Origin: CAYMWF01 sp964394085 [NCBI: uncultured Gemmatimonadota bacterium]
Lineage (GTDB): Bacteria; GCA-2686955; CAYMWF01
Assembly (NCBI GenBank): GCA_964394085.1
Contig: CAYMWF010000085.1
Coordinates: 1 to 20,381 of the forward strand
Length of the DNA: 20,381 nucleotides
Direction of reading: 5' to 3'
Under the pieces are notes generated by a model. It worked only from the letters and a program-made list of their open reading frames with translations, had not been told where the DNA came from and ran no database searches. A program made the translations under genes and the position numbers. Shown here piece after piece: positions 14,015-20,381 of this stretch; the first letter of the stretch is position 1; each line of letters opens with the position of its first letter.

Positions 14015-15928
14015 TTAATCGATATAGCCGAGAGCCTTGATCTGTTCAGCGACGGTGGGATCGAGGCTTTCGGAGATTGCCGCAGCCCGGGAAGGATCGA
14101 GCTGGCGTTTTCGGTGAGCGGCTATCCTCTCCGCGAAATAGGCGGTGATTTCGGGCTTCGCGGCCGAGAGATCGTGCTGCTCCCATTCATCGGCGGCAAG
14201 GTCGAAGAGCTCTTCCCTGACGAGGACCGAATCCTTGAAGGTTCTTATGTACTTCCAGGTCGGCGTCTGCACCGAAAACATCATGAATCCCTTGTCGTTG
14301 AGCGGCGCGGACGCGAAGTCGCCGTATGCCTCCCTGCCGTATCTTCCTCCTCCGTCGCCATCGGCGGCGACCGGGTCGCCGGGGACATCCCGGCCGGCGG
14401 GGTCGAGTAGATCGAACCCGGAGCAGTCCGGGCATTCCAGCCCGCAGAGCCCCAGTATCGACGGCATGATATCCACGGTCTCGACCAGGCGATCGCTGAC
14501 CTGGCCCGGCTCGATAATTCCCGGGTAATACATGATCATCGGCACCCGGAGAGACTCGTTGTACATGTTCTTGCCGTGCTCCCACTCACCGTGCTCGTAG
14601 AACTCCTCGCCGTGATCGCTCGTTACCACCACCAGCGTGTTGGCCAGCAGACCCCGTGAATCCATCTCCTCGAGGAGCACGCCGACCTGCCGGTCGGTGA
14701 AGGTGATTTCCTCGTTATAGAGAGCCTTGAGAATTGGGATGTTCCCGGGTTCGGGCATCGGGGGAAACGCGTTGAAACCGTCCGAGAAATAGGGCCCGTG
14801 CGGATCGATATAGTGCATGTAGAGGAAATAGGGAGCGTCCGACGGCTCCATCCCGTCCAGGATTCCGACGGCCGATTCGGTCAGGAACCTGGCGCTGTGG
14901 TAGGTCGGGTGGAACCATCCGATCTTCACCCAGAGCTTCTTGCTTATCATGCCGACCAGCATCAGCGGCGATGCGGCGGTGAGCGGCGTCGTGTTCGAAA
15001 TGTCGAAGACATCGAAACCGCGGGCGAACCCGAAGCCCCGGTCCAGGTGGCTGTTGTTGCCGATACCGATGGTCCTGTAGCCGTTATCCTTGAGGAGCTC
15101 GCTCATGGTCGGCACCGATTCGGGGATGCTCGTGCCCACCCATCCGGCCATGTGCTCCACGGGATAACGGGACGTGAGGATCGATGCGACGGAGGGCCTG
15201 GTCCAGGAATTCTGGGAGACCATGCGGGTGAACCTGATTCCCCCTTCGGCGAGTTCGTCCAGGTGGGGGGTGTCGGCCCCGCCCTCTCTGCCGGGCTCCA
15301 CGTGATCGGCCCGGAGAGTATCGATCAGAAGAAGGACCACGTTCGGCCTGCCCGACGAAGAAATCCGTGAGGAGGTGCCGATGAACCCCGGCTTTTCTTC
15401 TCCCCAGGAGGATCCGGCTATGATCGCCCCCGCCGCGACGATGATTGCAGCCAGGTAAAGGTAAGCCGTCTTCATCCTGAGCAGGGGTTTGCGGATCAGG
15501 AAGCCGATAACCCCCGTACATGCGAAAAGGAGGCTGACGGCGATAAGCTTTTCAGAGGATTCCGCGCCTCCGATGCGGCCGGGACCGTAATGGGGCATAA
15601 GGAAGATGATCAGGATGAGGAGGAGCCCCGCCATGGCAAGGAGGCGGGAGACCGCGTCGAGGGCCAGGGTCGAAACCGGCTTCCGGATCAGGCCGCGGAC
15701 CAGGACGAAACCCGCACCGAAAAAGAGGCCGGTCCCGGCGGCGACCAGCAGGTATAGCACTGTTATCTTGCCGAAGTCGGTTAAAGCATACGACCGGTTG
15801 AGAGGGGCCGGCAGCACCGCGTACAGCAGAAACTGGGCGAGGAGGCTGAAAATCATGTAGGTAACGAAATTCGCCTTGAGGCAGGCTCCGAAAATCGCAG
15901 CTGGAAGGGCATCGTTCTTTTCGCGCAT
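14015..15928 (-). CDS. Membrane-anchored sulfatase-fold hydrolase/transferase with Thr nucleophile
   Basis: This is a 637-residue protein. The first about 175 residues contain five hydrophobic helices (roughly 22-40, 54-78, 94-113, 127-147, 155-172). After a linker comes an alkaline-phosphatase-superfamily catalytic domain: NVVLLLIDTLRADH (Asp203), the nucleophile region SWTRPSVASILTSRYP, HYIDPHGPY (about 372-380), TSDHGEEF (Asp438, His439) and HGKNMYNESLRVPM (His451). At the site where sulfatases carry the Cys or Ser converted to formylglycine there is Thr243. Thr is the nucleophile in phosphoglycerol and phosphoethanolamine transferases such as LtaS and EptA, so transfer or hydrolysis of phosphodiesters is plausible. 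The catalytic domain is probably outside the cytoplasm. ATG 15928 has only a weak ribosome binding site. It ends exactly at the palindromic element. Confidence 0.88.
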   Translation of the reverse strand: MREKNDALPAAIFGACLKANFVTYMIFSLLAQFLLYAVLPAPLNRSYALTDFGKITVLYLLVAAGTGLFFGAGFVLVRGLIRKPVSTLALDAVSRLLAMAGLLLILIIFLMPHYGPGRIGGAESSEKLIAVSLLFACTGVIGFLIRKPLLRMKTAYLYLAAIIVAAGAIIAGSSWGEEKPGFIGTSSRISSSGRPNVVLLLIDTLRADHVEPGREGGADTPHLDELAEGGIRFTRMVSQNSWTRPSVASILTSRYPVEHMAGWVGTSIPESVPTMSELLKDNGYRTIGIGNNSHLDRGFGFARGFDVFDISNTTPLTAASPLMLVGMISKKLWVKIGWFHPTYHSARFLTESAVGILDGMEPSDAPYFLYMHYIDPHGPYFSDGFNAFPPMPEPGNIPILKALYNEEITFTDRQVGVLLEEMDSRGLLANTLVVVTSDHGEEFYEHGEWEHGKNMYNESLRVPMIMYYPGIIEPGQVSDRLVETVDIMPSILGLCGLECPDCSGFDLLDPAGRDVPGDPVAADGDGGGRYGREAYGDFASAPLNDKGFMMFSVQTPTWKYIRTFKDSVLVREELFDLAADEWEQHDLSAAKPEITAYFAERIAAHRKRQLDPSRAAAISESLDPTVAEQIKALGYID

Positions 15929-16144
15929 ATCTTTATTTCCGTATCGGAGGCCGGGATTTCAGGCAGGACCCGGATTAACACCCGGCGCCGGAAGTTTATT
16001 CGAAATAATAAGGAACCGTGGCGAGTCGCGTGACCGTTCCCTGCATTCTGCAGCAGAGGCCCTCGGAACCGCAGGGCGGAGTATGCATCAGCGGCGGCAG
16101 AGGACGCAAGTATTTACGCACCGCATCTCCGGCCTCCAAGTCGT

Positions 16145-16198
16145 TCGATTTTTCCCCGGCGCACTCGTATTTCGACTCTTTTCCGGCGCACTCGAATG
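16145..16198. repeat. Two imperfect 27-bp direct repeats
   Basis: Adjacent 27-base units at 16145-16171 and 16172-16198 share TCGA at the start and CCGGCGCACTCG near the end. They lie within the 298-base gap (15929-16226) between two - strand genes, about 220 bases upstream of the sulfatase-like gene and just downstream of the lipoprotein-like gene. No gene is seen in that gap. Confidence 0.55.
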
Positions 16199-16226
16199 AA
16201 GGATTTCCGCCGGTCAGGCGGATGGG

Positions 16227-17174
16227 CTACGGCCCCACGGTTACCGACCAGTCCTTGCCCATGACGTAGGATGTGCCCCCGCTCGAACCGGCGCCGATGC
16301 CGGTAAGGCCCGACCTGTACAGGGAACCGCCTCCCGAAGCGCGCGCCTGCTGAGCGGCGGCGAGCTGGAGGAGATTGTACATTGCGGGACCCCCTTCGAC
16401 GCCGGCGTTGCCCATTTCATCAAGCCAGTACCTGCCTGGCAGAACTGTCCCGAGAAGCTGCTGCAGGACAAGAAGGTCGTATGCGTGCAGACGGCGGCCG
16501 TTGATGTAAACGGCCGTAGTGCCGTTCGAGGCATCTTCGCGTAGAGGTCCGCCTGTATCGAGGCCGGCCGGGATGATGCCCGACGCCGGTCCGCCCTCCA
16601 TCCCCCAGGCGCCGCACCTCTTGTCATACCAGTAAGATCCCGACTGGATCCGCACGTTATACGTCCGCTCGAGGGAAGCGAGCTGTTCGCCGCCCAGTTT
16701 TTCGCCGTTGATGACGACCCGGCGTTCGGATTCCCCGGCCTGCGGCGGCGCTCCGGGCTCAACGGTCCGCGGCGGCGTTCCGGGCCTGACGGTCGGTGAC
16801 GACTGAAGGTCGGCCGGGTGCTTTGTAAAAACCAGGGTCTGGGAAACGCCCTGTTGAGCCGCGCCGGAGGGATCCTGCTCGATCAATGTGAAATGCAGGA
16901 GGTCGCCGTCGAGCGCGGCCTCGAACCTCATGCCTACGCCCTGCTGTGAAACCGTTCCGCTGATACCGCCCTGCTGATCCGCGGTTCCGGCTAGAACCAG
17001 GGCCATGCCGCCGCCGGTCAGGCTGCCGCTCACTGCGCCCGACGATTCCTGGCTGAGAACCACAAAAACCGGGCCGAATTCTCCCGGCATCGAATACGTG
17101 CCGCTGAAATCACCCGCCTGCACACAGCTCGCCAGGAGGAGAGTAAAAAGAACCAGGTAAATCGAATGTCGCAC
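16227..17174 (-). CDS. Probable lipoprotein with duplicated ING-GYW-EGGPA module
   Basis: This is a 315-residue exported protein. The signal VRHSIYLVLFTLLLASC has a lipobox LASC with Cys17, though cleavage after SCVQA is also possible. Residues about 21-118 form a small beta domain (GTYSMP, FVVLSQ, VSGSLTGGG, GISGTVSQQG, FTLIEQD). A Pro-rich linker (119-150) leads to two related modules: 153-196 (VVINGEKL, then GSYWYDK, GMEGGPA) and 222-263 (VYINGRRL, then GRYWLDE, GVEGGPA). Family not recognised. The start is GTG 17174 with AAGGAGG ideally spaced; the longer in-frame start at 17393 is rejected because it lacks both a binding site and a signal peptide. It is transcribed divergently from the rhomboid gene. 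Confidence 0.8.
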   Translation of the reverse strand: MRHSIYLVLFTLLLASCVQAGDFSGTYSMPGEFGPVFVVLSQESSGAVSGSLTGGGMALVLAGTADQQGGISGTVSQQGVGMRFEAALDGDLLHFTLIEQDPSGAAQQGVSQTLVFTKHPADLQSSPTVRPGTPPRTVEPGAPPQAGESERRVVINGEKLGGEQLASLERTYNVRIQSGSYWYDKRCGAWGMEGGPASGIIPAGLDTGGPLREDASNGTTAVYINGRRLHAYDLLVLQQLLGTVLPGRYWLDEMGNAGVEGGPAMYNLLQLAAAQQARASGGGSLYRSGLTGIGAGSSGGTSYVMGKDWSVTVGP

Positions 17175-17262
17175 GGCATCCTCCTTGATTCGGGTTCGAC
17201 CTGCCTGCAGAAAACCACCGCTTTCTCGAAAATGCTGCGGAGGGGCGGAAAACCTCAGGCAG

Positions 17263-17290
17263 ACTATATAACAATTTATTCTCCTGTTAA
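17263..17290 (-). promoter_or_regulatory. Sigma-70-like promoter for the lipoprotein-like gene
   Basis: Reading the - strand, TTAACA (17290-17285) and TATAGT (17268-17263) are separated by 16 bases and each matches five of six consensus positions. It lies about 90 bases upstream of GTG 17174, in a locally AT-rich part of the divergent intergenic region 17175-17382. Prediction from hexamers only. Confidence 0.45.
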
Positions 17291-17382
17291 ATATACATTT
17301 CCCTGGCGGCTTCCGCCGCCGGGCGGCGCAAAAAGGATTGACCCGCAACCACCGCGGCAATACTTTCACGGCAGAGGTGTTT

Positions 17383-19299
17383 ATGCGCGTCAAAGTCGGA
17401 AAACGTGTTCATTTCGTAGACGACAGCGTCTTCATCCGCTGGCTCCAGAAGGGAAGCGTGCCGGGCAATATCCGGGTGGCCTCACGGACCTTCACCAAGG
17501 GGGAGTGGGTGCGGGCGGGCGAGCTCAGCGCTCACGACGGCACCAGGAGAACCCGCTTTTTCTACGATGTGAACCGCACGGTGGAGTGGGCGGTCATCGT
17601 TCTGCTTCTGCTCCTGGCCGGCGTCTGGGCGGGCGAGCTGTTTTACCAGGGGCTCCGGGATCCGGTCAAACTCTGCCGGATGGGCGCCCTGGTTCCCGGG
17701 TTCGCCCTGTCGGGAGAGTTGTGGCGCGCTGCAACCGGGTTCCTTCTTCATTCCACCTGGGCGCATTTCATCAGCAACCTGGTTATCCTGTTCTTCTGCG
17801 GCCGCATCCTGGAAAAATGGGCCGGCCGTCGAAACTTTCTCCGCATTTTCTTTCTGTCCGCCCTTATTTCGAACATCATCGTCACGATAGCCGGGGCCGT
17901 CATTCCGGACTGGCGGTTCAGGCTCGTAGTAGGCTCATCTGCAGGGATCCTGGGTGTACTTGCGGCGCTGACGGTTTTCCTGGTCAGGCACCGGAAGCTG
18001 ATCCCGAGCCGCGTGCTCACACTTTACTTTTCGCTCTGCACGGCATTCCTGTTCATCCCCTTCCTGCCGATTTTCCCGGTGACCCTGTTCCGGACCACGA
18101 TTCACGGCTCGGGAATCATTGCGGGAGCGCTCCTGGCCCTACGCCTGGAGCCGAGGTTCTGCAACGAACCCTCCCCCCGAAACAGCCTGTTCGACCGGCC
18201 GAAGGAAACCCTGCTGGTCTCGATACCCGTCGTTATCCTGCTCGTTTACGTCACCCTGTCGGCGTATGGAGCGATAACCGGCTTCACCGGGCAGTACCTG
18301 CTCCCGGGAAGAACCACCCTGGTGGCCGACGCACCCGTGCCGTTCACCCTTTCGACCCAGAGCAACTGGGCACTCCGGAGGCTGGACGACCGCTCCCTCC
18401 TCCTGAAAAACCCGATCTCGATGAAACTCGACATCCGCTGGAGCGTCCTGCCCGATACGTCGGGCGGGTTCGAAGCGGTTTTCGACGAAAACATCATGTC
18501 CACCATCAAAAAACTGGGCTCGTCCGAAAGCGCCGTCGTCCTGAAATCGCCGGAGACGCACCGAACGGGAAACCGGCGATGGAAACAGGGCACCCTGAAA
18601 ATCAGCGGGAGCCGGTCGCGGATTTTCCATTTCAGGACCCTCCAGATAGGGCTGCTGCTCTTCGACTGCCGTCTTTCGTGCCATTCATCCGAGTTCACCC
18701 TCGCCGGTGAAAACTATATCACAGGGCTCGATTCGCTCGCGCTGATAAGGGAACCGAGCGTGGAGGAACTCGCCGATATGCTCAACAACGAGCAGGACAG
18801 GCTGCCCGGCTACCCGATTCCCGCATTGAGGCTTTCGGCTCTCCACGAGTTTCACGACGATCCTGTTTCGGCCCGCCGGGTCCTGGAAGACCACTTCAAC
18901 CATCCTTCGCTGGGCCCGCTGGTTCGATACCAGTGGGCACGCATCGCCTATAACGAAAGGGTGGATACCGAAAAGGCCAGAGTTATGCTGGATAAGGCCA
19001 TCGAGATCGATCCGGTGAAGCCGGAATATCGTATCCTGGCTGCCCGTTTCGCACTCGATGCCGACGACGAGGTGGCCGCGGTGCTGCAGCTGAGAGCCGT
19101 AATCGAGTACAAGCCGGCGGGAGCTTTACTCCACGCGGAGGCCCTGTACCTGCTGGGACTCCTTTACGCCGGCCTGTCCATGGAAGACACCGCCCGGGAG
19201 CACTTTAGCGCCGCCATGGAAGCAGCGCCCGAATCCGGGTACGGAAGGAGGGCGGGTATCGCTCTCGAGATCCTTTCCTCCGCCTCCGAAGACGAATGA
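17383..19299 (+). CDS. Rhomboid intramembrane serine protease with TPR tail
   Basis: This 638-residue protein has three parts. Residues 1-55 are a small soluble domain (FIRWLQKGSVPGNIRV) of the kind seen in GYF-like or DUF4339 adaptors. Residues about 68-260 are a rhomboid core with multiple TM helices: a Trp-Arg pair at 114-115, HSTWAHFISN (His123, His128, Asn132), catalytic Ser186 in GSSAGILG, and His241 in IHGSGIIAG, so the Ser-His dyad is intact. After a further TM region near 275-295 there is a large soluble part, with three or so TPR units from about 480 on (ARVMLDKAIEIDP, YLLGLLYAGLSMEDTAREHF). TPRs probably bind partner proteins or substrates. ATG 17383 has AGAGGTG; TTG 17338 is an alternative. 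Confidence 0.88.
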   Translation: MRVKVGKRVHFVDDSVFIRWLQKGSVPGNIRVASRTFTKGEWVRAGELSAHDGTRRTRFFYDVNRTVEWAVIVLLLLLAGVWAGELFYQGLRDPVKLCRMGALVPGFALSGELWRAATGFLLHSTWAHFISNLVILFFCGRILEKWAGRRNFLRIFFLSALISNIIVTIAGAVIPDWRFRLVVGSSAGILGVLAALTVFLVRHRKLIPSRVLTLYFSLCTAFLFIPFLPIFPVTLFRTTIHGSGIIAGALLALRLEPRFCNEPSPRNSLFDRPKETLLVSIPVVILLVYVTLSAYGAITGFTGQYLLPGRTTLVADAPVPFTLSTQSNWALRRLDDRSLLLKNPISMKLDIRWSVLPDTSGGFEAVFDENIMSTIKKLGSSESAVVLKSPETHRTGNRRWKQGTLKISGSRSRIFHFRTLQIGLLLFDCRLSCHSSEFTLAGENYITGLDSLALIREPSVEELADMLNNEQDRLPGYPIPALRLSALHEFHDDPVSARRVLEDHFNHPSLGPLVRYQWARIAYNERVDTEKARVMLDKAIEIDPVKPEYRILAARFALDADDEVAAVLQLRAVIEYKPAGALLHAEALYLLGLLYAGLSMEDTAREHFSAAMEAAPESGYGRRAGIALEILSSASEDE

Positions 19300-19308
19300 G
19301 AACGAAGC

Positions 19309-19337
19309 CCCGGCCGGGGAATGCTCCTCCGGCCGGG
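19309..19337. repeat. 9-bp GC-only inverted repeat between genes
   Basis: CCCGGCCGG (19309-19317) pairs with CCGGCCGGG (19329-19337) around an 11-base loop. It lies ten bases after the rhomboid stop and 23 before the next ATG. No T-run follows, so it is more likely an mRNA processing or stability hairpin than a simple terminator. Confidence 0.5.
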
Positions 19338-19360
19338 CCGAGCCGACCAGGGGAGAAACT

Positions 19361-20381
19361 ATGAACCGCACAGGAATCGTAAGGGACGAACGCTACCTCG
19401 AACACGAGATGGGCGAGTATCACCCCGAGACGCCGCGCCGCCTCGAAGTGGTCTACAGGATGCTGGACGATGGGGATATGGCAGGTCGATTCGGAGAAAT
19501 TCCCGCGAGAACTATAGAACGGGAGGAGCTGCTGCGGGTCCATTCATCCGGTTTCATCGACCTGCTGGCCGCCACCCGGGGGAAAGCGTCGACCTACCTC
19601 GACGCGGATACCCAGACTTCGGCCGGCTCCTACGATGCGGCGCTTCTGGCCGCGGGAGGGCTCTGTGAAGCTGTTTCCGCGGTCCACACCGGCGTCGTCG
19701 AGAACGCCTTCGCTCTCGTGCGGCCGCCCGGACATCACGCAGAACATAACCGCGCAATGGGTTTCTGCCTCTTCAACAACGTGGCCGTTGCCGCCGAATA
19801 CGCCCGGGCGAGCCTGGGAATGAACCGGATCCTGATCGTGGACTGGGATCTTCACCACGGCAACGGAACCCAGCACTCCTTCGAAGCCGACGCCGGCATC
19901 CTGTTTTTCTCGACCCACCAGTATCCGTATTACCCCGGGACGGGCTCCCTCGCCGAAACCGGATCGGGAGACGGCTCGGGATTCACGGTAAACGCTCCTC
20001 TTCCCGCGGGATGCGGCGACTACGAGTACTCTGCCGTTTTCGAACGAATCCTCAAACCCGTGGCGCTTGAATTCGACCCCGAACTCATCCTCGTATCGGC
20101 GGGATTCGACACCTTCAGCGAGGATCCCCTGGGCGGCATGGGAGTCACCGCCGGCGGTTTCGCCCGCCTGACCGGGATACTGATGGAGATCGCCAGGGCT
20201 TGCTGCGGCGGAAAGCTGGCGTTCACCCTCGAGGGCGGATACAGCCTGAAAGGCTTGCGGGATTCGGTGAAAGCCGTGCTGAACCGGATGGCTGCTCCGG
20301 AAGAAGAAGGCGGCGAAGGATTGCGGACGGATGAAGGGAGCGGCGGTGAAGGGAGCGGCGGTGAAGGGAGCGGCGGTGAAG
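19361..20381 (+). CDS. Histone-deacetylase-family hydrolase (3' end outside window)
   Basis: The gene is open at the window end; 340 residues are visible. It belongs to the HDAC/acetoin-utilisation/acetylpolyamine amidohydrolase superfamily, zinc enzymes that hydrolyse acyl-amides. Visible motifs are RPPGHHAE (His125, His126), GFCLFNN, DWDLHHGNGT (zinc ligands Asp163 and His165), SAGFD (Asp250) and EGGYSL with the catalytic Tyr294. All key residues are present. In bacteria, substrates are acetyl-polyamines, acetyl-lysine or short-chain acyl-amides. The catalytic domain ends near 310; after it comes an acidic tail that becomes exact EGSGG repeats and runs off the window. GGGGAGA precedes ATG 19361. 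Confidence 0.9.
   Translation, partial: MNRTGIVRDERYLEHEMGEYHPETPRRLEVVYRMLDDGDMAGRFGEIPARTIEREELLRVHSSGFIDLLAATRGKASTYLDADTQTSAGSYDAALLAAGGLCEAVSAVHTGVVENAFALVRPPGHHAEHNRAMGFCLFNNVAVAAEYARASLGMNRILIVDWDLHHGNGTQHSFEADAGILFFSTHQYPYYPGTGSLAETGSGDGSGFTVNAPLPAGCGDYEYSAVFERILKPVALEFDPELILVSAGFDTFSEDPLGGMGVTAGGFARLTGILMEIARACCGGKLAFTLEGGYSLKGLRDSVKAVLNRMAAPEEEGGEGLRTDEGSGGEGSGGEGSGGE
20333..20381 (+). repeat. 15-bp tandem repeat (EGSGG) at the window edge
   Basis: GAAGGGAGCGGCGGT occurs three times in a row (20333-20347, 20348-20362, 20363-20377) and a fourth copy starts at 20378. In frame it encodes Glu-Gly-Ser-Gly-Gly at the C-terminal tail of the deacetylase-family protein. The array continues beyond the window. 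Confidence 0.95.

Noticed and set aside
17166-18710. Open frame of 514 codons on the + strand
   Set aside because: It is out of frame with the rhomboid gene, which has intact motifs; the product is rich in Arg, Pro and Gly as expected for an off-frame reading of GC-rich coding DNA.
1-20381. tRNA, rRNA, CRISPR array or transposase genes
   Set aside because: No tRNA-like T-loop and acceptor pairs, no regularly spaced repeats of CRISPR form, and no transposase or integrase motif was found on either strand by reading.

Overview
The window is a GC-rich, gene-dense bacterial segment, probably from the chromosome of an uncultured anaerobe. The best lineage hints are an ADP-forming acyl-CoA synthetase, a secreted beta-helix protein with a choice-of-anchor-like tail, a DRTGG/AAA phosphotransacetylase-like regulator, and a probable selenocysteine codon. 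Together they resemble genomes such as Krumholzibacteriota, Eisenbacteria, Zixibacteria or Desulfobacterota. This placement is inference from gene style; no phylogenetic marker is present.

Layout. Bases 1-363 hold no convincing gene. From 364 to 5147 runs a + strand series of small genes: a two-TM PH-like membrane protein, an aminoglycoside-nucleotidyltransferase-like protein, a cupin, a 34-residue membrane peptide with a strong ribosome binding site, a cysteine-rich DUF3795 protein, a CPBP (CAAX-like) intramembrane protease, a VOC/glyoxalase-fold protein, and a duplicated C_GCAxxG_C_C redox protein. The last is the most striking item. Its frame is interrupted by one UGA at 4371-4373, exactly at the family's first conserved cysteine, and a long hairpin begins at that UGA (4371-4414) with a G in its apical loop. 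This is what a selenocysteine codon with a bacterial SECIS element looks like. The second half of the same protein is a paralogous domain with an ordinary Cys at the equivalent site.

From 5206 to 10824 (+ strand) come a secreted chalcone-isomerase-like protein translationally coupled (GTGA overlap) to a 709-residue ADP-forming acyl-CoA synthetase, then a palindromic repeat element, a DRTGG-domain P-loop protein and a GT4 glycosyltransferase. The synthetase and DRTGG protein suggest acyl-CoA/acyl-phosphate energy conservation. At 11019-11510 is a secreted GLQLGLVN-repeat protein, followed by a perfect 19-bp inverted repeat that lies between convergent genes.

Three - strand genes follow: a secreted beta-helix protein (11655-13283), a membrane sulfatase/phosphotransferase-fold protein with Thr at the expected nucleophile site (14015-15928), and a lipoprotein-like protein with a duplicated 43-residue module (16227-17174). 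The 0.7-kb gap 13284-14014 is rich in structure: an 81-bp tandem duplication, an 18-bp perfect palindrome, and a second copy of the 180-bp palindromic element seen at 8328-8508. From a divergent intergenic region the + strand resumes with a rhomboid protease carrying a TPR tail (17383-19299) and a histone-deacetylase-family hydrolase (19361 to the end) that runs off the window inside a 15-bp tandem repeat encoding Glu-Gly-Ser-Gly-Gly.
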